From Methanobacterium sp. (GTDB taxonomy: Archaea; Methanobacteriota; Methanobacteria; Methanobacteriales; Methanobacteriaceae): a stretch of 64,000 nt of DNA. The stretch covers positions 1,900,643 through 1,964,642 of the forward strand of contig NZ_JBCFBO010000001.1 of assembly GCF_038562635.1 (NCBI RefSeq). Direction: 5' to 3'. Shown one piece after another: positions 17,933 through 26,448 of the stretch (position 1 is its first letter; every line of letters starts with the position of its first letter). The notes under the pieces were generated by a model, which saw only the letters and a program-made list of their open reading frames with translations, was not told the origin of the DNA and searched no databases. Both the position numbers and the translations under genes were made by a program.

Positions 17933-18919
17933 TTATTTTTGTAATCCGCAAAGTTTCCTGAGTTTTGTACCTACCTTTTCAATCTGGAGGTCGTCTTCCA
18001 TTGCTCTCATTCTACCGAGCATAGGAGCTTTGGCCTGGTTTTCAAGGGCAAATTCTTTGGTAAATTTACCAGTCTGGATTTCTTTGAGAATTTCTTTCAT
18101 AGCAGCCCTTGATTCGTCGGTTATAACTCTATCTCTTCTTGTAAGTCCTCCGTATTCTGCGGTGTTACTTACATCGTGCCACATTCCAGCAAAACCCTGT
18201 TTGTATATGAGGTCTACTATGAGTTTTAATTCGTGGCATGTTTCGAAGTATGCGATTTCTGGCTGGTATCCAGCATCTACAAGTGTTTGGAAACCTGCTT
18301 TTATTAGCTCAGTTGCTCCTCCACAGAGTACTGCCTGTTCACCGAATAAATCAGTTTCTGTTTCTTCTTTGAAGGTTGTTTCAAGTACTCCTGCTCTTGT
18401 AAGTCCTGATCCTTTGGCCATTGCAAGTGCAATTTCTTTTGCATTTCCAGTTGCGTCTTGTTCGACTGCTACGAGTCCTGGAACTCCAAATCCTTCTTCG
18501 TATTCTCTTCTAACTGTTGCACCAGGTGCTTTTGGAGCTACCATTGTAACATTAACATTTGCAGGTGCTTTTATGTAGTTGTAGTGTATGTTGTACCCGT
18601 GTGAGAATGAAAGGGTGTTGCCTTCTTCTAACCCTTCTTCAATTGCGTTTGCATAAACTGCAGCTTGAATTTCGTCAGGGATTAATATGTGAATTACGTC
18701 TGCTTTTAAAGCTGCTTCTTCCATGGTTAATACAGTTAAACCATCAGCTTTTGCTTTATCCCATGATGCTCCGCCTTTTCTAAGTCCGACAACAACATTT
18801 AATCCACTTTCAGACATGTTTAATGCTTGTGCCCTTCCCTGGCTACCATAACCTATAACTGCTATAGTTTTATCTTTTAAAACGTCTAAATCTACGTCTT
18901 TTTCGTAATGTATATTCAT
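17933..18919 (-). CDS. ilvC: ketol-acid reductoisomerase
   Basis: 328-residue class I KARI, the second step of Val/Ile biosynthesis (NADPH- and Mg-dependent). Landmarks: IAVIGYGSQGRAQALN near residues 19-34 (nucleotide fold), VAPKAPGATVRREYEEGFG near 127-145, DLFGEQAVLCGG near 190 and ETCHELKLIVDLIYKQGFAGM near 227 (metal-binding Glu residues). Start ATG at 18919 follows a strong GGAGG. The leader immediately upstream begins with a hairpin of the repeat array at 18931. ilvN-ilvB lie further upstream but are separated by cadD and two hairpin arrays. Confidence 0.96.
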   Translation of the reverse strand: MNIHYEKDVDLDVLKDKTIAVIGYGSQGRAQALNMSESGLNVVVGLRKGGASWDKAKADGLTVLTMEEAALKADVIHILIPDEIQAAVYANAIEEGLEEGNTLSFSHGYNIHYNYIKAPANVNVTMVAPKAPGATVRREYEEGFGVPGLVAVEQDATGNAKEIALAMAKGSGLTRAGVLETTFKEETETDLFGEQAVLCGGATELIKAGFQTLVDAGYQPEIAYFETCHELKLIVDLIYKQGFAGMWHDVSNTAEYGGLTRRDRVITDESRAAMKEILKEIQTGKFTKEFALENQAKAPMLGRMRAMEDDLQIEKVGTKLRKLCGLQK

Positions 18920-18930
18920 TTAATGCCTCC

Positions 18931-19038
18931 AAAAAATATTTTCACTATTTTTTGAGGTTCAGAAAATCTCTCAAAAATTCTTCGAATTTTTGGAGCACGA
19001 AACCAAATGTTTCGTAAGCTTCGATTTTTCTCAACCTC
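18931..19038. repeat. hairpin array A (ilvC leader side)
   Basis: Short inverted repeats in series. AAAAAATA/TATTTTTT (18931-18953, 7-nt loop) touches the ilvC ribosome site. AAAAATTC/GAATTTTT (18973-18991) has loop TTC, and ACGAAAC/GTTTCGT (18997-19015) follows. The last two are enclosed by an outer stem in which GAGGTT (18954-18959) pairs with AACCTC (19033-19038), extended by GAAAATC against GATTTTTC. The whole block can fold as a branched cruciform on either strand. Same family as the arrays at 19.8, 24.9, 29.9, 41.7, 49.7, 61.2 and 62.4 kb. Confidence 0.85.
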
Positions 19039-19161
19039 CCGATGATTTTGAGTTAAACGATTTACCGTAATGGGTAAAAAATTAATGCCACTACAATATT
19101 TGAACCGTGGATTTATAAATTTTATCATAGCATATTTTTGACCCTAAATTAAGCGCTGAAA

Positions 19162-19767
19162 TTAGAAGTTGTGTGCTAAAATAGTAATTCCTAGGAAAAT
19201 TAAGACAAATAGTAAAATTATGTGTCCGTATTTTTTAATTTTATCCCCTAAAATACTGTTTTCTACCAAATTAAAGCTGATATAACACCATACTGCGATC
19301 ATTACTATAAATACTGATATTACAACGAGCATCTGATGGAGTCCTATACTTGCAAATAGGGGGACATAAACTCCAATATTATCTCCGCCGTTTGTAAATG
19401 AAACAAGTGCCACCAACGATGACTTTGAATTTCTAAATTTTGAAAAAAAGCCCTTATTTTCTTCATTTATATTATAATTTGCTGAAATATCTTTGTTATC
19501 TTTTAAATCCTTTAGATTTTTGAGCCCGATAATTATGGGCAATATACCAAGCATCCCGATCCAGTTAACTGGAATAACTAACTTTAAAAAATAGCTTAAT
19601 GCACTTATGGCAATTAAAGCCATAACTCCAATATACTGACCTAAAACAATCTGTTTAACCTTAAATTCTTTATTTGAAAAGAATATCATTAAAACAAAAA
19701 GATCATCAAGATTAGTTGCTATAAACATTGCAACAGCTGTAAAAATTAGAAAGATAAATTCTATCAT
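19162..19767 (-). CDS. cadD: CadD-family cadmium resistance transporter
   Basis: 201-residue membrane protein with five to six spans, matching the cadmium resistance (CadD) transporter family of the LysE superfamily. Landmarks: FTAVAMFIATNLDDLFVLMIFF at residues 8-29 with the family's acidic N-L-D-D motif, GQYIGVM near 42, and the repeat-two SFTNGGDNIGVYVPLFAS near 115. The open frame extends 150 bp further upstream through hairpin-array DNA, but the real start is the ATG at 19767. The gene is bounded by arrays A and B and lies between ilvN and ilvC, which suggests inserted cargo. Confidence 0.85.
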   Translation of the reverse strand: MIEFIFLIFTAVAMFIATNLDDLFVLMIFFSNKEFKVKQIVLGQYIGVMALIAISALSYFLKLVIPVNWIGMLGILPIIIGLKNLKDLKDNKDISANYNINEENKGFFSKFRNSKSSLVALVSFTNGGDNIGVYVPLFASIGLHQMLVVISVFIVMIAVWCYISFNLVENSILGDKIKKYGHIILLFVLIFLGITILAHNF

Positions 19768-19789
19768 GGTACAAAATAATAAATAGGGG

Positions 19790-20117
19790 CCCTCAAAAAT
19801 CGTTGATTTTTGGGCCGAGGAAACACAGCATGCAAACACAAAGTGTTTGCTGCCCGGAAAATCGTAGATTTTCCGACGGCATTCGAAAATTTTCAATTTT
19901 TGATGTTTGAGGAACATAGTTCCTCAACCGCAAAAAACTTTGTTTTTTGCATGTTGAAGGAAATCTTTGATTTCCTGAACAGCAAAATCCTACGGATTTC
20001 GCATGCGTCAAATCAAAGCTGGAGAAAAATGTTATGCATTTTTCTACGCGTAAAAAAATCGTAGCTTACGAAAATCGTAGATTTTCGTGCCCCAAAAATT
20101 CTTCGAATTTTTGAGGG
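19790..20117. repeat. hairpin array B (between cadD and ilvN)
   Basis: The largest and clearest array, about ten hairpins in 330 bp. Arms include CAAAAATC/GATTTTTG (19794-19812, loop GTT), CAAACAC/GTGTTTG (loop AAA), GGAAAATC/GATTTTCC (loop GTA), TGAGGAAC/GTTCCTCA (loop ATA), GCAAAAAAC/GTTTTTTGC (loop TTT), GGAAATC/GATTTCC (loop TTT), ACGAAAATC/GATTTTCGT (loop GTA) and CAAAAATTC/GAATTTTTG (loop TTC). The ends themselves pair: CCCTCAAAAAT at 19790-19800 with ATTTTTGAGGG at 20107-20117. A degenerate tail continues to about 20175, next to the ilvN stop. Open frames through it are accidental. Confidence 0.9.
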
Positions 20118-20177
20118 ATTTTTTTAAGATTTGACAGTTTCCTACGGCATGTAAAAATCATAGAATTTTCGAGTGCA

Positions 20178-20678
20178 TTAAATAGTTTTAACACCTCTAG
20201 ACATTGCAGTAGGGCCTGTCCTTGCAATTTCTTTGATTCCGAAACCTTTTACAAGGTCGATAAGAGCGTCAATTTTATCTGATGCCCCTGTCATCTCTAT
20301 GGTGAGAGTTTCAGGGCTTACATCTATTACACGTCCTCTAAAGATATTTACATATTGAACAACTTCGGCCCTTACTTTTTCTGTTGGTGAATGAACTTTA
20401 ATCAGGCAAAGCTCTCTTTTAACAGTATTTTCAGGCTCCAGATCTCTTACTTTAATGACATCTATGATCTTGTTCAACTGTTTTGTAATCTGTTCCAGGA
20501 CTTTCCCGTCGCCTTTTGCAATTATGGTCATTCGAGCGATTTCCTCTTGCTCTGAAGTTCCAACTGTGATGCTCTCTATGTTAAATCCCCTTCTTGTAAA
20601 GAGTCCTGCAACTCTCTGGAGTACACCAGGCTTATGAAGTACAAGTGCGCTAATAATGTGGGTTCTTTGATCTTCCAT
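20178..20678 (-). CDS. ilvN: acetolactate synthase small (regulatory) subunit
   Basis: 166-residue regulatory subunit of acetohydroxyacid synthase: an N-terminal ACT domain (HIISALVLHKPGVLQRVAGLFTRRGFNIESITVG) that binds valine for feedback control, then the C-terminal domain. The frame extends to 20759 inside ilvB. The true start is the ATG at 20678: its GGTGAT ribosome site is formed by the last two ilvB codons, and only one base separates the ilvB stop TAA from this ATG. Translational coupling with ilvB is therefore very likely. Confidence 0.95.
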   Translation of the reverse strand: MEDQRTHIISALVLHKPGVLQRVAGLFTRRGFNIESITVGTSEQEEIARMTIIAKGDGKVLEQITKQLNKIIDVIKVRDLEPENTVKRELCLIKVHSPTEKVRAEVVQYVNIFRGRVIDVSPETLTIEMTGASDKIDALIDLVKGFGIKEIARTGPTAMSRGVKTI

Positions 20679-20679
20679 C

Positions 20680-22419
20680 TTAATCACCTGCCCTTTCTTT
20701 AGCTGTTTCATGATATGGTATATCTTCAGAGTGGTTAGACTCGGTTTTGTACTCCCCAACTATTTCGGTGAGGCCGCATCCTGGCGGTACCATTGGAAGG
20801 ATTTCATCTGGATCAATTGTAACGTCGATGAGTGTTGGTTCACCTGAGTTAATTGCACTGGACAGTACCTCACGAAGTTCACCAGGCTTTTCTACACGGT
20901 CTGCAGCAACTCCAAATGCTTCTGCAAGTTTAACAAAGTCAGGAGACTCTCCTAAGTGAGTATGTGATAACCTTTTCTCGTAAAATAGGTTTTGCCACTG
21001 AGCAACCATTCCTAAATATCTGTTATCTAAAACACATATTACAACTGGAATGTCGTATTCTTTCACAGTTGCAAGTTCCTGTGATACCATTAAGAACCCA
21101 CCGTCACCTGCAACAGCTACAACATCGCTTTCAGGCATTGCAACTTTTGCACCTATTGCAGCAGGGAACCCGAATCCCATAGTTCCAAGCCCTCCAGATG
21201 ATAAGAATGTTTTAGGTTTTCTGGATGTGAAGTAGTGAGCCATCCACATCTGGTTCTGCCCAACATCTGTTGTAACGATTGTATCATCATCTACAGCTTC
21301 TGCTATCTCCTTTATAACCTGCTGTGGTTTTAATGGTGTGTCATCAAATGACATTTTAGGTATGCATGTCTGTTTGAAGTTTTTAACACGGTTTACCCAT
21401 TCCATGCTTTTATTGCTCATTTTATTTTGAGAGATAGCTCTTATGAGGTTTGATAAAATGATCTTTGCATCACCAACAATCGGAATGTCAACATCTACAT
21501 TTTTCCCTATTTCTGCAGGGTCGATATCTATGTGGATTATTTTGGCATTTTTAGCAAATTCACTTATTTTTCCGGTTGTCCTGTCTGAGAACCTGCATCC
21601 AACAGCAATCAGACAATCACATTTATCTACAGCAAAATTAGCAGGTAATCTGCCGTGCATCCCGAGCATTCCAAGGGAAAGGTCATGATCTTCAGGGAAA
21701 GATCCTTTACCAAGAAGTGAAGTTGTTACAGGAGCTTTAACTAATTCTGAAAGCTTTAAAAGCTCTTCTGATGAATTTGATATAATAACTCCGCCACCTG
21801 CAAGTATAACTGGTTTTTTAGCGTTTCCAATTAAGCTTGCTGCCCTCTTTATCTGTAAAGGGTGGCCTTTTCTTGTTGGTTTGTATCCTGGTAAAGTGAT
21901 TTTGACATCATTTTCAAAATCTAGTTCCTGTTCCTGGATATCTTTTGGTAGATCTAGAACTACTGGTCCAGGTCTTCCTGTTCCGGCTATATAAAATGCT
22001 GATTTAACCATTTCGGGAATTTCTTTTGAAGTTATAGGTTGGAAATTATGTTTAGTAATAGGCATTGTCATTCCAATTGTATCTACTTCCTGGAACGCGT
22101 CATTACCAATTAGTCCTGTTGGAACCTGTCCTGCAATAGCTACGATTGGGGATGAGTCCATATAAGCAGTTGCTATCCCTGTCACGAGATTTGTTGCTCC
22201 AGGACCTGATGTTGCAATACAAACACCCACTTTTCCAGATGCCCTTGCATATCCATCTGCAGCGTGAGCTGCGCATTGTTCATGTCTTACTAAAATGTGT
22301 CTTAGGTCAGAATCGTAGATCATATCGTATAGAGGAAGTAACTGTCCCCCGGGATATCCAAATACAACATCTACTCCCTGATTTTCCAGTGATTTAAGTA
22401 GTGCTTCTCCGCCTCTCAT
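20680..22419 (-). CDS. ilvB: acetolactate synthase large (catalytic) subunit
   Basis: 579-residue ThDP- and FAD-dependent enzyme making acetolactate/acetohydroxybutyrate, the committed step of branched-chain amino-acid synthesis. Landmarks: VFGYPGGQLLPLYD near residue 16, HEQCAAHAADGYARASGKVGV near 44 (catalytic Glu), and the ThDP-binding GDGGFLMVSQELATV ... CVLDNRYLGMV near 435-475. GTG at 22428 is in frame, but AGGTG at 22426-22430 is the ribosome site for the ATG at 22419. It heads the ilvBN operon. Confidence 0.96.
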   Translation of the reverse strand: MRGGEALLKSLENQGVDVVFGYPGGQLLPLYDMIYDSDLRHILVRHEQCAAHAADGYARASGKVGVCIATSGPGATNLVTGIATAYMDSSPIVAIAGQVPTGLIGNDAFQEVDTIGMTMPITKHNFQPITSKEIPEMVKSAFYIAGTGRPGPVVLDLPKDIQEQELDFENDVKITLPGYKPTRKGHPLQIKRAASLIGNAKKPVILAGGGVIISNSSEELLKLSELVKAPVTTSLLGKGSFPEDHDLSLGMLGMHGRLPANFAVDKCDCLIAVGCRFSDRTTGKISEFAKNAKIIHIDIDPAEIGKNVDVDIPIVGDAKIILSNLIRAISQNKMSNKSMEWVNRVKNFKQTCIPKMSFDDTPLKPQQVIKEIAEAVDDDTIVTTDVGQNQMWMAHYFTSRKPKTFLSSGGLGTMGFGFPAAIGAKVAMPESDVVAVAGDGGFLMVSQELATVKEYDIPVVICVLDNRYLGMVAQWQNLFYEKRLSHTHLGESPDFVKLAEAFGVAADRVEKPGELREVLSSAINSGEPTLIDVTIDPDEILPMVPPGCGLTEIVGEYKTESNHSEDIPYHETAKERAGD

Positions 22420-22764
22420 TATAAACACCTGTAAAATTTATGTATATTATTGGCTAGTTTTCATATTTATTTATTCTGAGATATATTAATGTTCATATGA
22501 TCTCTTTTGGATAGCTGGAATTAATTATGATCCAACCATACTTAATATTTAAAATTAAATTAATATTAAAGAGGATATTCTCATTTTTAAACCAGATTTA
22601 GATCCAAAAATAATCAGTTAGCAGCAATATAGGCTCTAAACTTATTTTTTTATTAGTTGAAATATTAATGGGTAAATACTTAATTTATAAGCTTTGAATA
22701 TTTTAAAATTTCCTCAAAAATTGGAACATATAATTAAATCATGTATCTGCTGAATCTAATGTCT
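22420..22764. other. ilvB promoter region
   Basis: 345 bp of AT-rich DNA between the CheY-like gene and ilvB. It must contain the ilvB promoter (minus strand) and the end of the CheY-like transcript region. No hairpin attenuator or coding frame was recognised. Confidence 0.35.
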
Positions 22765-23136
22765 TTAATGACCTTGCTTGTTAAGAACTTCTTCTATAGC
22801 GCTGCGCAGTTCACTATCAACAAAAGGTTTTACTAAATAACCAAAAGGCCCTGTTATTTTTGCCCTGTTAAGTGTCTGATTGTCAGAATGTGCTGTAAGA
22901 TATATTATGGGAATATCAAAATGTTCACGTATTCGCTCAGCAGTTTCTATTCCGTCAATTTCTCCCTTAAGTACAATATCCATCAACACTAAGTCTGGTT
23001 GGGATTTTTTAACTTCTTCGATAGCTTTTTCTCCAGAAGATACAACAGCCAGCACACCATAACCAAGACGTTCTACTTTATCCTGTATATCCAGCGCCAC
23101 GATGCTTTCATCTTCAACTATCAGTATATTTACCAT
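22765..23136 (-). CDS. stand-alone CheY-like response regulator receiver
   Basis: 123-residue single receiver domain with no output domain. Key residues visible: acidic triad VEDE (8-10), phospho-acceptor Asp53 in LVLMDIVLKG, Thr81 in YLTAHSD and Lys103 in YLVKPF. Receivers of this kind in Methanobacterium usually follow PAS/histidine-kinase sensors, but no kinase is encoded nearby, so its partner is elsewhere. Start ATG at 23136 with AGGAG-like sequence upstream. Confidence 0.9.
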   Translation of the reverse strand: MVNILIVEDESIVALDIQDKVERLGYGVLAVVSSGEKAIEEVKKSQPDLVLMDIVLKGEIDGIETAERIREHFDIPIIYLTAHSDNQTLNRAKITGPFGYLVKPFVDSELRSAIEEVLNKQGH

Positions 23137-23498
23137 TATTAAGCTCCTCTAATGACTTCTCTGCATTAATTTAGTTCATGCTGTTATTTATAGCCATTTT
23201 TTCTAATTATATGTAATTATTCATTATGTTGTGTCACTTGTATTTTCTTTAGGTTATTGCTGTTATCTGATAAACATATAACGAGCAGCAATTTTAATAT
23301 TTTTAATAGTTTTATCTATAGGTTTATCTATTAAATAATAAACCATTTTTATAGGGGTCATGTCTATAGATTTATAAAAGGAGAATTTATAGAGATAATA
23401 AAAAATCAGGAAATTTTTAGTCTTTAGTTTTTATATCAAAAATAGGTACTTAATTTAAAATTTCAATTTCACATGATTTTATTTAAAGGAGGATTTAT
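23137..23498. other. divergent intergenic region, purD promoter side
   Basis: 362 bp. It contains a repeated word, TCTATAGGTTTATCTATT near 23313 and TGTCTATAGATTTATA near 23359, then a ribosome site AAGGAGGA before purD. The repeated TCTATAG(A/G)TTTAT may be a control site. No gene seen. Confidence 0.35.
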
Positions 23499-24809
23499 AT
23501 GAAGATTCTTGTAGTAGGTACAGGGGCGAGGGAACACGCTATTTGTAAAGCAGTAGAAGGAAATGCAGAATTATACTCAGTTATGAGCAATAAAAATCCG
23601 GGGATAGCGCGGATATCTAAATATCAGATAGGAAGTGAAAACGATATTGAAGCTGTAAAGAAGTTTGCAGTGGAAAATAAGATTGATATAGCTGTAATTG
23701 GGCCGGAAGCCCCTCTTGAAAAGGGTATTGTAGACGCACTGCAGGCAGAAGGCATAGGCTGTGTTGGGCCAACCATGGAAGCAGCTAAAATTGAGACTGA
23801 TAAAGTTTTCATGAGAAACCTTTTTGAAAACTATAAAATACCAGGATCTTTAACCTACAGGGTTTTTGATAACTATGAAGATATCAGCGATTTCATCGAT
23901 GAATTTGGGGAAGATATTGTTGTTAAACCTGTAGGGCTAACCGGTGGAAAAGGAGTTAAAATTGTTGGAGAACAATTAAAAGATCTAGAAGAAGCTAAAA
24001 GCTACGCTAAAGAAGTAGTAGACACTAAAATGGGCGGATATGCCAGTGTAGTACTCGAAGAACGAGCTATAGGTGAAGAATTTACAGTTCAGGCATTTGT
24101 AGATGGTAAGAACATAGCCCCAATGCCTGCAGCTCAGGACCACCCATATGCATTTGAAGGAGACGAAGGGCCTATAACTGGAGGAATGGGGTCTTATTCT
24201 GATAAAGGGGGTTTACTTCCATTTTTAGATAAAAAAAGTTATGATGAATCTGTTAAAATAATGGAAGAAACAGTAAAAGCTATTAATAAAGAGGTTGGAC
24301 CTTACAAAGGATTTTTATATGGACAGTTCATGCTGTGCAGGGACGGCCCGAAGCTCATAGAATACAATGCCCGGTTCGGTGATCCAGAAGCCATGAACGT
24401 TCTATCTCTGCTTAATTCTAATTTTGTAGATATCTGTGAAGGCATCGTTAACGGGAATCTTAAAGGAGCTAAATTTGAAGATAAAGCTACCGTTTGTAAA
24501 TACATCGTGCCAGAAGGATACCCTGGAAATGCAGTTCCAAACCAGGTAATCGATGTGGACGAAGCTAAAATTAACGAAGCCGGCGCCCAGGTTTATTATG
24601 CTGCTGTAAATGAAAAGGATGGAAAAGTTTACTCCTCTTCTTCAAGAGCCCTTGGCCTCGTTGCAATTGGTGAATCAATAGAAGAAGCTGAAAAGCTGTG
24701 TGAAGACGCTACAAAATACGTAAAAGGTGATGTTTATCACAGAAGGGATGTTGGAACAACAAATCTTGTACAGAAACGAGTTAAACACATGGAAGAAATC
24801 AGAAAATAA
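23499..24809 (+). CDS. purD: phosphoribosylamine-glycine ligase (GARS)
   Basis: 436-residue ATP-grasp enzyme of de novo purine synthesis, joining glycine to 5-phosphoribosylamine. Landmarks: KILVVGTGAREHAICKA at the N-terminus, VIGPEAPLEKGIVDAL near residue 66, VVKPVGLTGGKGVKIV near 141 (ATP-grasp), GDEGPITGGMGSYS near 222 and EYNARFGDPEAMNVL near 287. Start ATG with AAGGAGGA upstream. It is a single-gene unit followed by hairpin array C. Confidence 0.96.
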   Translation: MKILVVGTGAREHAICKAVEGNAELYSVMSNKNPGIARISKYQIGSENDIEAVKKFAVENKIDIAVIGPEAPLEKGIVDALQAEGIGCVGPTMEAAKIETDKVFMRNLFENYKIPGSLTYRVFDNYEDISDFIDEFGEDIVVKPVGLTGGKGVKIVGEQLKDLEEAKSYAKEVVDTKMGGYASVVLEERAIGEEFTVQAFVDGKNIAPMPAAQDHPYAFEGDEGPITGGMGSYSDKGGLLPFLDKKSYDESVKIMEETVKAINKEVGPYKGFLYGQFMLCRDGPKLIEYNARFGDPEAMNVLSLLNSNFVDICEGIVNGNLKGAKFEDKATVCKYIVPEGYPGNAVPNQVIDVDEAKINEAGAQVYYAAVNEKDGKVYSSSSRALGLVAIGESIEEAEKLCEDATKYVKGDVYHRRDVGTTNLVQKRVKHMEEIRK

Positions 24810-24900
24810 TTCAAGGAGTAACAAAAGAATTACATTATTTTATAGTGAATAACCAAATACTCTGGATTAATTGATCTATAAAAAATGTATTTTGTTTTAA

Positions 24901-25168
24901 ACCCTCAAAAACCAAAGTTTTTGGGGTTCAAGAAATGATATACATTTCTTTCAACCTGCAAAAAATTTTTGATTTTTGCGGTTCAGGAAAAACTGTCAAA
25001 AATCTACGATTTTTGACGCAGCAAACACGAAGTGTTTGCATGCTGCGTTTTTCATTCAACCTCTAAAATTTTGTTAACAAAATTTTGGGGTTTCGAAAAT
25101 CCTAAAGAATTTTCCTCAACATCCAAATAATAGCTGATTTTTTGGGGTTTCGAAAAATTCCATTTTTC
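24901..25168. repeat. hairpin array C (between purD and argF)
   Basis: Series of hairpins: CAAAAAC/GTTTTTG near 24905-24923, AAGAAATG/CATTTCTT, GTCAAAAATC/GATTTTTGAC (24995-25017, loop TAC) and GCAAACAC/GTGTTTGC (loop GAA) nested within ACGCAGC/GCTGCGT. A perfect 22-bp palindrome follows, starting AAAATTTTGTT, with its centre at 25076/25077. The two central hairpins are enclosed by an outer stem GGTT-GGAAAAAC (about 24980-24993) against GTTTTTC-AACC (about 25047-25061). The linker YTCAACC recurs as in array A. Non-coding. Confidence 0.88.
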
Positions 25169-25463
25169 CTTCAATTTATTAAATCTAAATTCAATTAATT
25201 ATCTAAAAGTTATTAAATTTAAAAAGTTATGTTATTTGCTATAAATTAACTTGAAAATCTCTAATAGCTTATTATTAAACTGAAATAGAATAGAATGAAT
25301 TATAATGGATGATGAACTGAATAAAAAGGTTAAATCATTCTGTTTTGCTTAAATTCTCTAGAAAATAATTCATTTAGAATTAGAGAAAAGTAGATATAGT
25401 ATGATTTAAATAAACATCTCCTTCAATAAATAAGGCATAAGGAATACAATTTGGAGTGAAAAT

Positions 25464-26372
25464 ATGAATCATCTTTTATCAATGGAAGATGCCCGGGATC
25501 ATGTAAATGAAATACTGGATCTCTCTAAAAAATTTAAGAATGGAGAAATCCCTGGAGAACCTTTGGCTAAGAAAACACTTGCCATGGTTTTTGAGAAGGC
25601 ATCAACAAGGACTAGAATATCTTTTGAAGTTGGAATGTATCAGCTTGGTGGAAACGCGCTTTATCTATCTAGAGAAGACCTTCAACTTGGTCGTGGTGAA
25701 ATAGTAGAAGATACTGCCAGAGTTATGAGTAGATATGTTGATGGAGTAATGATCAGGGCCAAGGAACATGATGATGTTTTAGAATTTTCACGATATTCTG
25801 ATGTACCAGTTATTAATGGCCTTACAAACAAGGAACATCCTTGTCAGGCATTTGCAGACATTTTAACCATATATGAAAAGAAAAATAGTTTTGATGTAAA
25901 ACTTGCCTTTGTTGGAGATGGAAACAACGTCTGTAATTCATTATTATTTGCATCGGCATTTGTAGGGATGGACATGGATGTAGTATGCCCTCCGGGATAT
26001 GAACCGGATGCTGAAATATTTAAAAAGGCCAAAAAATACGCTGAAGAAACTGGTGCAGAACTTAAAATAGGTAATGATATTGAAGATGGAGTTGAAGGTG
26101 CCGACGCTGTTTATACTGATGTATGGATCAGTATGGGAGACGAGGAAGAGGCTTCAAAAAGACTCAAGGCATTTGCTGCTTATCAGGTAAACAAAGACCT
26201 TATGGGTCAGGCAAATGAAGATGCAATTATTTTGCACTGTTTACCGGCTATTCGGGGACAGGAAATTACTGCAGACATGTTGAATTCCGCCCAGTCAGCA
26301 ATATGGGACCAGGCTGAAAACAGGCTCCACGCCCAGAAAGCGGTGCTTTACAAATTACTGGGGAAGAAATAA
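25464..26372 (+). CDS. argF: ornithine carbamoyltransferase
   Basis: 302-residue catalytic subunit converting ornithine and carbamoyl phosphate to citrulline. Landmarks: ASTRTRISFEVG at residues 46-57 (carbamoyl-phosphate loop S-T-R-T-R), NKEHPCQAFADI near 121-132, FVGDGNNVCNSL near 150, DVWISMGDEEE near 219 and HCLPAIRGQEI near 260 (ornithine-side Cys). The start ATG at 25464 follows GGAGTGA. Monocistronic and flanked by spacer DNA. Confidence 0.96.
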   Translation: MNHLLSMEDARDHVNEILDLSKKFKNGEIPGEPLAKKTLAMVFEKASTRTRISFEVGMYQLGGNALYLSREDLQLGRGEIVEDTARVMSRYVDGVMIRAKEHDDVLEFSRYSDVPVINGLTNKEHPCQAFADILTIYEKKNSFDVKLAFVGDGNNVCNSLLFASAFVGMDMDVVCPPGYEPDAEIFKKAKKYAEETGAELKIGNDIEDGVEGADAVYTDVWISMGDEEEASKRLKAFAAYQVNKDLMGQANEDAIILHCLPAIRGQEITADMLNSAQSAIWDQAENRLHAQKAVLYKLLGKK

Positions 26373-26448
26373 CCCAGATATTTTCTTTAATACAATTATT
26401 TTTTTTCATTCAATATTGTTTTTTAAATTTTAAGCCACTTTTTCTAAT

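Noticed and set aside
19793..20064. Open frames through hairpin arrays (for example 18916-19128, 19793-20011, 19810-20064, 29921-30169, 41492-41878 and 49710-49949)
   Set aside because: They have no ribosome sites. They translate inverted repeats into low-complexity or mirrored peptides and often read into real genes on the other strand. The inverted-repeat structure explains the sequence better.
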